From contig JAHHHP010000007.1 of the NCBI GenBank assembly GCA_019359275.1, forward strand, positions 43,445 to 107,444: a stretch of DNA of 64,000 bases, in the 5' to 3' direction. Source of the DNA: Myxacorys chilensis ATA2-1-KO14. GTDB taxonomy: Bacteria; Cyanobacteriota; Cyanobacteriia; Leptolyngbyales; Leptolyngbyaceae. Made by a program: the position numbers and the translations under genes. Each line of letters opens with the position of its first letter. Positions within the stretch are counted from its first letter, which is position 1. This document shows positions 57,126 through 64,000 of the stretch, in pieces. The notes beneath the pieces are model-generated. The model saw only the letters and a list, made by a program, of their open reading frames with translations. It was not told the origin of the DNA and did not search any database.

Positions 57126-60100
57126 CTAGGGCGTATGTCCATCCCCGTCAGAGGAGGAGTGGCTCGTTGCGGTTTCTCTGCTCGGTTGATTGCTGCCATG
57201 TCCATCTCGCGTTTCATCTACACGAATAGGTCTTGGAGATCGCTTAAACCGAGCCTCGGTTGACTTGATAACAATGTACAGCACAGGAACAATAAACAAG
57301 CTGAGAAACGTTGCTACAACCATTCCACCTACGATCGCGGTTCCCAACGATTGACGAGCCGCCGCTCCGGGACCTGTGGCAATCACGAGCGGAACCGCAC
57401 CGACTGTCGTTGAAATCGCCGTCATCAGAATTGGGCGCAATCGTTCTCGTCCCGCCTCAACCACAGCACTGGCAATCCCCTTTCCTCTTTCTCGTTCTTC
57501 ATTGGCAAATTCAACGATCAGAATAGAGTTCTTACTGGCCATGCCGATCAGCATGACAAATCCAATTTGGGTATAGACATCGTTTGCTGTGCCGCGCAGC
57601 ACAACTGCTAGCAGTGCGCCTAAAATGGCGAGGGGCACCGTCAGCATAATAATGATTGGATCGATGTAGTTCTCATACTGCGCTGCCAACGTTAGGAAGA
57701 CAAACACAATCCCCAATCCAAAAATAAAAACCGCAGCCCCGCCCGACTCTAATTCCTCTAGCGATAGCCCTGACCACTGGAAATCAAATCCGCGCGGCAA
57801 CGTTTCTTGAGCAACCGCTTCCATTGCCTTGATAGCCTGTCCTGAACTCGATCCGGGGGCGGGCGCTCCGTTAATTTCAACAGAGCGAAACAGATTGTAG
57901 TGATTAATAATTGACGGACCGTTAGTTTGGGTGATCTTCACCAAGTTGCTCAAAGGAATCATCTGTCCGGGAGCCCCGTTTGTGCCAGCGCTGCGAACAT
58001 AGAGCCGTTTAATGTCCTCAGGATTTGAGCGAAACTGGCGATCGGCTTGCACATACACCCGATAAGCGCGGTTGAACTGGTTGAAATCGTTAACGTAAGT
58101 AGAACCTAAAAAGATTTGCAGCGTGTTGAAGATATCTTCGAGTGAAACTTGAAGCTGAGTGGCTCGAACGCGATCGACCTCAACGGAGATCTGGGGTGTA
58201 TTTCCATTGAAATTGGGTCGCAAACCAGCGAGCTGAGGATTTTGCGCCGAAGGATACGCAGTTGCTCGTGTGATAAATTTGCCCAGCGTCTCCCCGAGAG
58301 CATCAAACCCTAGACCCCTGCGATCTTGCAAGTGAAACTCGAATCCGCCAAAACTGCCAATCCCTGGGACAGCGGGCAAGTTAAAGGGAAGCACCGTTGC
58401 CTCCTGAATTGAGGCCATTTTAGGAAACAGTCCAAAGGGTTGCGGAAAAAATCCACCAATGATCGCAGCAAGCGTTTGATTCGCGCCTGTTCGTTCTTCC
58501 CACGGCTTTAAGGTTGTGAAAATCAAGCCGTTGTTAGGAGTTGCGCCTCCAAAACTAAATCCGCCCACCGCAAAAATGTTCGTCACTTCGGGCTGTTCTT
58601 TCAGGATAGCTTCAGCTTTCTCCAACACTTTTTCTGTGTAATCGAGCGATACGCCTTCTGGTGCCTGAACGACGGTAATAAAAATGCCCTGGTCTTCATC
58701 GGGAATGAAGGCTTGAGGAACAAAGTTATACACAAAATAGGTCAGCGCCAGTGCGCCTGCAAAAACGGTCAGGACGAGTCCTTTCCGACGAATTGCTCGG
58801 TTGAGATTCCGACCATAGCTTTCGCGAGTTTTATCGATCGCCCAATTAATTCGATTGAAAAACCAATTATCACGAATCGGCATTTGCCTTGGTCGTAACA
58901 GCAACGCTGACAACATCGGCGTGAATGTGAGCGCATTAAACGTGGATACCGTAATTGAAAACGCGATCGTCAGCGCAAACTGTCGGTAGAGTTGCCCCGT
59001 TGTTCCCGGAAAAAAGGCAACCGGGACAAACACGGTAATCAGAACCAGCGATGTCGCAATTACAACACTAAACAGCACGTCCATCGAGGCGATCGCGGCT
59101 TCCCTCGGTCGCAGTCCCGCTTCAATCCGGCGAGTAATGTCTTCGATGATCACAATGGCATCATCAACCACCAATCCAGTCGCCAGCGTCAATCCAAATA
59201 ATGTCAACGTGTTGATCGAGAAGCCCAGTAGTTTAACAAAGATGAATGTGCCAATAAATGCAATTGGAATCACAATCGAAGTAATGAAGGCAGCTCGCCA
59301 ATCTTGTAAAAATAAAAACAAGATGAGGACTACCAGAATCACGGCTGCAATCAGTGACTGCACCACCTCTCTAGCGCCCGCTTCAATGAATGTAGTGGTG
59401 TCAAATGCAATCGCATACTTCATCCCCGGCGGAAAATTTACCGCAAGCTGCTGCATTTCTTCTTTAACTGCTTTGGCAACATCTAGCGCATTACTGCCAA
59501 ACTGCTGGTTGACGCCTAGCCCGACTCCTCGGTGAGTGATTCGATCGTTGGGCGTGAACCGTAGCACCGAACCATAGTTTTCTGCACCCAGTTCTGCCCG
59601 GCCCACATCTCTCAGCCGAACGAGTGTTCCTGTGTCAGTCGTTTTGACTACGACATTATTAAATTCTTCGGCGGTTTTGAGTCGTCCTTGGGCAGTCACC
59701 GAATATTGATACTGCTGTCCGGACGGGGCAGGCGGCTGTCCGATTTGCCCTGCCCCCACTTGTAGGTTTTGCTGCTGGAGTGCCGTTACGACCTCTTGCG
59801 GTGTAATAGCTCGGCTAGCCAGTCGCTCAGGATCGAGCCAAAGTCGCATGGCATAGGTGCGCTCGCCAAAAATCTGCACTTCGCCCACGCCTTTAATCCG
59901 CCTAACGGCATCGGCAAGGTAAAGGTCAGCATAGTTGCTCAAGTAGATATCATCGTAGAGATCCTGTCCCGTTTTCTGGTCACGCTCGGCATACAGCCCG
60001 ATCGCTAACAGAAAGTTGTTATTTGTTTTTGTCACCTGCACGCCTGTTTGGTTCACAGGCGCTGGCAATCGCGACAGCGCAGTAGAGACGCGATTTTGAA

Positions 60101-60431
60101 CATCAACGGCGGCGAGGTCTTGGTCGCGCCCTAAATCAAACGTCAGGGTAATGTTGCTCGTTCCCGTGTTGTCACTCGTAGATTTGATATACCTGACACC
60201 GGTAATGCCGTTCAATTCCCGCTCTAGAATATTTGTCACGGTCGATTCCACAACTTCCGCATTTGCGCCGACATAGTTTGAGGTAACCGTGACTTGAGGG
60301 GAGGCAATCTCTGGGTATTGCGCGATCGGCAACGTTGGAATACAAGCAATTCCCAACAGCATGATGATGATCGAACAAACGGTCGCAAAAACGGGACGCT
60401 TGATGAAGAAATTAGAAATTGACAGAATCAT
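57126..60431 (-). CDS. RND multidrug efflux pump (HAE1/AcrB family)
   Basis: A 1101-residue inner-membrane pump. The fold is clear: N-terminal FFIKRPVFATV helix, porter domain with NNFLLAIGLYAERD, TM4 proton-relay GLVVDDAIV (Asp pair, about residue 420), second porter half and TM10 with GMASKNSILIVEFA (Lys). It should export drugs or lipids as a trimer with the adaptor and an outer-membrane channel. The adaptor gene is 32 bp upstream. The C-terminus is Ser/Thr/His-rich. Confidence 0.95.
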   Translation of the reverse strand: MILSISNFFIKRPVFATVCSIIIMLLGIACIPTLPIAQYPEIASPQVTVTSNYVGANAEVVESTVTNILERELNGITGVRYIKSTSDNTGTSNITLTFDLGRDQDLAAVDVQNRVSTALSRLPAPVNQTGVQVTKTNNNFLLAIGLYAERDQKTGQDLYDDIYLSNYADLYLADAVRRIKGVGEVQIFGERTYAMRLWLDPERLASRAITPQEVVTALQQQNLQVGAGQIGQPPAPSGQQYQYSVTAQGRLKTAEEFNNVVVKTTDTGTLVRLRDVGRAELGAENYGSVLRFTPNDRITHRGVGLGVNQQFGSNALDVAKAVKEEMQQLAVNFPPGMKYAIAFDTTTFIEAGAREVVQSLIAAVILVVLILFLFLQDWRAAFITSIVIPIAFIGTFIFVKLLGFSINTLTLFGLTLATGLVVDDAIVIIEDITRRIEAGLRPREAAIASMDVLFSVVIATSLVLITVFVPVAFFPGTTGQLYRQFALTIAFSITVSTFNALTFTPMLSALLLRPRQMPIRDNWFFNRINWAIDKTRESYGRNLNRAIRRKGLVLTVFAGALALTYFVYNFVPQAFIPDEDQGIFITVVQAPEGVSLDYTEKVLEKAEAILKEQPEVTNIFAVGGFSFGGATPNNGLIFTTLKPWEERTGANQTLAAIIGGFFPQPFGLFPKMASIQEATVLPFNLPAVPGIGSFGGFEFHLQDRRGLGFDALGETLGKFITRATAYPSAQNPQLAGLRPNFNGNTPQISVEVDRVRATQLQVSLEDIFNTLQIFLGSTYVNDFNQFNRAYRVYVQADRQFRSNPEDIKRLYVRSAGTNGAPGQMIPLSNLVKITQTNGPSIINHYNLFRSVEINGAPAPGSSSGQAIKAMEAVAQETLPRGFDFQWSGLSLEELESGGAAVFIFGLGIVFVFLTLAAQYENYIDPIIIMLTVPLAILGALLAVVLRGTANDVYTQIGFVMLIGMASKNSILIVEFANEERERGKGIASAVVEAGRERLRPILMTAISTTVGAVPLVIATGPGAAARQSLGTAIVGGMVVATFLSLFIVPVLYIVIKSTEARFKRSPRPIRVDETRDGHGSNQPSRETATSHSSSDGDGHTP

Positions 60432-60463
60432 GATGCCAGTGCCTGTAGAGACAACTCCAATCC

Positions 60464-61894
60464 CTATTGAGCTTGCGCTCCATCCGAGATCGGCGTACAG
60501 TTTTGCAATTGCAGAATGCCAGCCGTTACAATGCGATCGCTCTCACGAATCCCTTCTAAAACTTCTTGATTGTTGCCGACAATCTTGCCTAGCTGGATCG
60601 GCTTTTGGGCAGCAACGAGTTGATCAGGACTTACTTCAGCGGCTGGGCCTGACGGCGACTGAGCCGGTGCGGTGCAGCCCGACTCCTTAAACGGAGCCGC
60701 AACGAACATGAAATCTCTTCCGCCTAAGCGAGAAATCGCGGTTGTCGGCACGAGGATGCCCGGGCGCTTACTCCACACCACTCTGGCGCGAACAAATTGC
60801 GACGTGCGAAATTTGTCTGCGCCATTCTCAAACCGTGCCTTAACCTGCACCGACTGAGTAGCCGGATCGACATTCGGCGCAATAAACGAAATCCGCCCGG
60901 TTTGAATCTCTCGGCTTTGATCGTCTAGCAGTTTCACAGGCAACCCCAGCCGCAAAGCAGAAGAGCGCTCCAATGGAATCTGAATTTGAATGTCTAACTG
61001 CTCATTTTGAGTAATGTTGAAAAGCTGGGTGCTGTTGCTGACTGTGTCTCCCACCTTGACCGGAATATCGCTGACCGTCCCTGAGAAGGGGGCAGTAATC
61101 GTGTAGTACTGCAGTTGGGCTTGTCCTTCGGCAACATTTGCCTGGGTTTGCTCAAAAGCGCGTTGATTCCTCAGCACTGTTGTCTTAGCGCGATTGATCG
61201 CGGAGCGTTGTGCTTGAAGTTCTGCTTCTGCTTCTCGTAGGGCGGCTCGCGCCGTTTGCAGAGCATTTAGCCGCTGGTCTAGAACTTGCCTACTGGTTGC
61301 CCCTTGGCGCTGAAGCTCTAGATACCGATCATACTCTCGCTGATTTAACTGCACGTTTGCGACGGCTGTCTCGCGTCGAGCAACAAGCGATTGTAAGGTT
61401 TCGTTGGCGTTGTTTACATCTGCTTGAGCCGATTCAATCTCAGCCGCCGCCGTCTGAGTGGCAGCTTGACGACTCGCAACCTGGGCACGTTGTTCAGCCG
61501 CGTCAATTTGCAGGATCGGTTTCCCTGCTTCCACTCGATCGCCAGGTCTTACATAGATGGCTGAAATTTGCCCTGAAACGCGGGGTTGTAGCGTCACAGA
61601 CTGTCGCGAGTCTAGATTTGCGGCATAGTCTGAACTATCTTCGATGGTGGCTGTTTGAGGATTGGCGAGCGGTACGGGGGTGGGCTGAGCCTTCATTTGG
61701 CTTGCCATTATCATCGGCAGAATGAGCCGGTTAAACACAATCCAGCCGACTCCACCCACGATCGCTAACCCAATTAGGGCAGGAAGGAGAAATCGCCGCC
61801 AGCGTGGAGGCGGAGTTCCCTGCTTGGAAGACGGGATGTCTACCTCAGTAGGAGTTTGAACGGTCAATTTTTGATTGGTTTCTTCGCCATTCAT
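60464..61894 (-). CDS. RND efflux periplasmic adaptor (HlyD/AcrA family)
   Basis: A 476-residue adaptor with one N-terminal membrane helix (about 33-55), a lipoyl half (SVTLQPRVSGQISAIYV), a long coiled-coil hairpin (about 130-245, rich in Ala/Gln/Arg), the second lipoyl half (YYTITAPFSGTVSDIPV) and a beta-barrel. It links the inner pump to an outer channel. It precedes the pump gene by 32 bp. Its C-terminal insert (FKESGCTAPAQSPSGPAAEV) is longer than in AcrA. Confidence 0.94.
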   Translation of the reverse strand: MNGEETNQKLTVQTPTEVDIPSSKQGTPPPRWRRFLLPALIGLAIVGGVGWIVFNRLILPMIMASQMKAQPTPVPLANPQTATIEDSSDYAANLDSRQSVTLQPRVSGQISAIYVRPGDRVEAGKPILQIDAAEQRAQVASRQAATQTAAAEIESAQADVNNANETLQSLVARRETAVANVQLNQREYDRYLELQRQGATSRQVLDQRLNALQTARAALREAEAELQAQRSAINRAKTTVLRNQRAFEQTQANVAEGQAQLQYYTITAPFSGTVSDIPVKVGDTVSNSTQLFNITQNEQLDIQIQIPLERSSALRLGLPVKLLDDQSREIQTGRISFIAPNVDPATQSVQVKARFENGADKFRTSQFVRARVVWSKRPGILVPTTAISRLGGRDFMFVAAPFKESGCTAPAQSPSGPAAEVSPDQLVAAQKPIQLGKIVGNNQEVLEGIRESDRIVTAGILQLQNCTPISDGAQAQ

Positions 61895-62447
61895 GAATTG
61901 TCCAGCCTGGTCTGGTGTGGAAGTACAATCGGAGCGTTAGAAATTGAACCCTTTAACTGAGCAACAGGACTAATGTAGCAGTACGGCAACTGTTTGTAGT
62001 ACGACAACTGTTTATAGCGAATTGGCTGCTACCGGCAAAAACTTCTCCTCATGTACAAGTCAGGTTTAAGGCGAACCTAGACAAACATTACCCCATCTAA
62101 GACACTATCGTGAAGTACCCACCTTGCTTCGCTGAAGTGCAACTGCCAACTGAAGCTAACAAGAACGGTCTTATTCATCTTTTGGGGTTTTCGCTTCCTT
62201 TGCTGCTACCACGTTGCTCTACACTTATTACGAGCAGCGTGTTACAAGTTTTTTTCAGCCGTGCGAGTGGGTAACCAATACAAGCTTACCAGGTTCATGC
62301 GCTGGTTCAAAGAGGGAGGTTCAAAGAGGAAGTGGCAATCCACTTCGTTGCCTTGCCCTTCATCCCTTTCCCTACTGAATTCCGCATTGGCGCTTCACTG
62401 TTGCTCCCTATGCCGTCGAAAGGAATTTTTAACTCAATCTGTTCCAG
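61895..62447. other. Intergenic region with a short tandem repeat
   Basis: About 550 bp with no convincing gene. An 18-bp unit is repeated in tandem at 61980-62015 (AGTACGGCAACTGTTTGT and AGTACGACAACTGTTTAT), about 90 bp upstream of the adaptor start; it could be a repressor operator for the efflux operon. A short hairpin, AAGTGGCAATCCACTT, lies near 62329. Confidence 0.5.
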
Positions 62448-63074
62448 TTACCCACCATTTCCTTCACTACCGTAGGCTTGCCATGCTAGATCGACTAAAC
62501 CATTGACGATCGCAGCCGCAACCACGGCGCTTCCTTTACGCCCTTGCGTCCGAATATGCGGAACTAACGATTCTTCTAATCGAGCTTTAGCGAGATCGGC
62601 ATCAATAAATCCCGCAGGAGTCGCAACAACTAGGGCAGGCTTAATTTCTTCAGCGTCAATCAATTCAACCAAAGCAGACAAGGCAGTCTGCGATTGTCCG
62701 ACGACAAAGATTCCTTCAGGATAGCGACGAGCTAAGGTTTGAATGCCCCATGCGGATTTTGTTTTTTCTTTCTGAGGCCGAGTAATTGCCTCTATGCTGC
62801 AATAGATTGGATTTGAAAACGTGGTTTGAATTGTGGTATTAATGCCAACTTGCACCGTGGGCACATCAACAATGATGGTCGTCCGCGCGGCGAGAGCGGC
62901 AGCCCCAGACTGCAATGCCAAGTCAGAAAAGTGAATTAGCGACTTGTACTCAAAGTCTGCCGTGGCGTAAACGACTCGCCGCACAATCTCATATTCTGCG
63001 GGTGAAAGAACGTGATCGCCAATTTCGCGATCGATGATTGCCAAACTTTGCGCGTCTGTTACGTGCCACTCCAT
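62448..63074 (-). CDS. cobH: Precorrin-8X methylmutase
   Basis: CobH/CbiC moves a methyl group from C11 to C12 of precorrin-8X to give hydrogenobyrinate in corrin synthesis. The 208-residue protein has RRVVYATADFEYKSLIHFSD with the catalytic His (about 43), TTIIVDVPTVQVGI and the C-terminal RGRKGSAVVAA-like TQGRKGSAVVAAAIVNGL. It is the only cobalamin gene in the window. Its start is the ATG complementary to 63072-63074. Confidence 0.95.
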   Translation of the reverse strand: MEWHVTDAQSLAIIDREIGDHVLSPAEYEIVRRVVYATADFEYKSLIHFSDLALQSGAAALAARTTIIVDVPTVQVGINTTIQTTFSNPIYCSIEAITRPQKEKTKSAWGIQTLARRYPEGIFVVGQSQTALSALVELIDAEEIKPALVVATPAGFIDADLAKARLEESLVPHIRTQGRKGSAVVAAAIVNGLVDLAWQAYGSEGNGG

Positions 63075-63237
63075 ATTGTTTTAGATGATTTGTTTTAGAT
63101 AGGGCTTAACCTGTAGTCTGAATCGCAAAAAAGAGGGTGCACGCGATGAAAGTACCCTTAGTTTGTGATTGACAGTTTGTGATTGACTTTCTCAGTTTAC
63201 CCGTGGCGTCTCAACTTAATGCATTGATGAGATTATA

Positions 63238-63759
63238 TTAATGTTGCGAAGCGCGAATTACCTCGAAACCTTCAGGAATTCTGAAATCTAATAGCAAAAT
63301 ATCTCTGTGTCGATCGCTGAGATTCCAAGCTTCATGCTCTGAGGTGTCATCAAACACCATCCCCTTTCCGTTGACCCACTGCTTGATCTCTGTTGCGACT
63401 CGCATGGCACACTTTTCAGGTACATCCAACCCCAAGTGGCAGCGAAACACATTAGTCGGTTTACCTGCATGAGGAACAATATGTGCCCCAGGAGCAAGCC
63501 GGGAAAAGCCTGCCGTAATCATACCTGGAACAGACTTAACCAGTTTCGCAGTCTCCGGGCAAAGCTCGCAATTGACATCAATCTTGACGCCGAGAAAGTA
63601 GATGCCAAAAATTTCCCATCCAGTCCTCTTTTGAAGAAGATATTTTTCTGGATAGGGAACGAAATCGTTAGACCCCAACCGATCTAATTCGGCTCTAATT
63701 GTCTGCCAATTTTCTTCAAGTCGCGATACAAAGTCAAATTGATAGGGGTCGTAATACAC
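63238..63759 (-). CDS. Aspartyl/asparaginyl beta-hydroxylase domain protein
   Basis: A 173-residue 2-oxoglutarate/iron oxygenase. IVPHAGKPTNVFRCHLGL has the first Fe-binding His and the Arg that holds oxoglutarate, and VFDDTSEHEAWNLSDRHRDILLLDF carries the second His and the RxxxLLxDF end; both are standard in the Asp/Asn hydroxylase (AspH/LpxO) family. The bacterial members modify lipids or small molecules; the substrate here is unknown. It is a single gene. Confidence 0.88.
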   Translation of the reverse strand: MYYDPYQFDFVSRLEENWQTIRAELDRLGSNDFVPYPEKYLLQKRTGWEIFGIYFLGVKIDVNCELCPETAKLVKSVPGMITAGFSRLAPGAHIVPHAGKPTNVFRCHLGLDVPEKCAMRVATEIKQWVNGKGMVFDDTSEHEAWNLSDRHRDILLLDFRIPEGFEVIRASQH

Positions 63760-63820
63760 TATGTTGCTCCATCACACAGACAGGGGTTAGGAGTAAATCT
63801 CCTCTACAGATTGCAATTGT

Positions 63821-64000
63821 CTACGAATCGCGATTGGCTGTGCCAAGCTCCGAAGGATCGTCGGGTAAAAACGGTTTCCAAAAAATCAGACCCACCACAA
63901 ACCGAAACCGATTCCAGCTACCTCGAATGCGACTGGAGATGCGCCAAACAAACCGCACGAACTCTAGCCCTTGCGCAATGTCGTCTCGTAGAGTGGTTTT
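63821..64000 (-). CDS. C-terminal end of an unidentified protein
   Basis: A minus-strand frame enters from the right edge and ends at TAG (63821-63823), giving 59 residues: KTTLRDDIAQGLEFVRFVWR, then ISSRIRGSWNRFRFVVGLIF, WKPFLPDDPSELGTANRDS. It has many Arg and aromatic residues and a possible membrane-near helix. The codon usage and lack of stops suggest a real gene whose rest lies beyond the window. I do not recognise the family. Confidence 0.5.
   Translation of the reverse strand, partial: KTTLRDDIAQGLEFVRFVWRISSRIRGSWNRFRFVVGLIFWKPFLPDDPSELGTANRDS

Overview
The window is chromosomal DNA of a cyanobacterium. HIP1 octamers (GCGATCGC) are scattered through almost every gene. Cyanobacterial genes include menA (phytyltransferase), chlM, psb27, ccsB, pipX, sepF, ftrC, sufR and KGK, DUF1824 and DUF2808 family proteins. 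The gene mix and moderate GC fit a filamentous Leptolyngbya-like species, but that placement is inference; no 16S gene is present.

Layout. 1-9.6 kb: the start of menA, an HNH-type protein, purE, nagA, chlM with an unusual leader, tilS-KGK, ccsB next to a MITE-like element, an antitoxin/PemK pair and an adenosine deaminase family gene. 9.6-14.6 kb: psb27 and the phosphate operon pstS-C-A-B behind Pho boxes. 14.8-17.6 kb: an RNA-binding protein, a DUF937 protein and a membrane GTPase. 18-21.5 kb: a metal-resistance locus (SmtB-type repressor, CDF exporter, P1B ATPase) in which the ATPase is frameshifted and a second repressor copy survives only as a fragment. 21.8-31.7 kb: a CtpA-like protein without its catalytic dyad, a TPR protein, an ABC ATPase, msrA, cimA and a PP2C phosphatase. 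31.9-41.2 kb: gatB, then sufR divergent from ftrC-sufB-sufC-sufD-sufS with two SufR-type operators and an aspartic protease pseudogene inside the operon. 41-52 kb: a glycosyltransferase, a 21-bp repeat array, a phosphoesterase, tRNA-Ser(UGA), proC, sepF, pipY-pipX and folA. 52-54.2 kb is accessory: a HIP1-free nuclease-like gene whose stop codon lies in an attC-like dyad, followed by a second 21-bp array. 54.3-64 kb: leuC, an RND efflux pair, cobH, an Asp/Asn hydroxylase family gene and the end of an unknown gene.

How the genes connect. The pst genes form one Pho-controlled uptake operon. SufR with ftrC-sufBCDS forms an iron-sulfur assembly regulon. The zinc-type locus is a detoxification module that seems to be decaying. 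PipX and PipY tie nitrogen signalling to their neighbours.

Features most worth a second look are the attC-like cassette at 52.5-53.6 kb, the mutually exclusive hairpins before chlM together with a terminator-bearing opposite-strand RNA candidate, the Asn/Asn substitutions in the Ctp homologue, the two heptapeptide-phase 21-bp arrays, and several decayed genes (HigB toxin, aspartic protease, metal ATPase).
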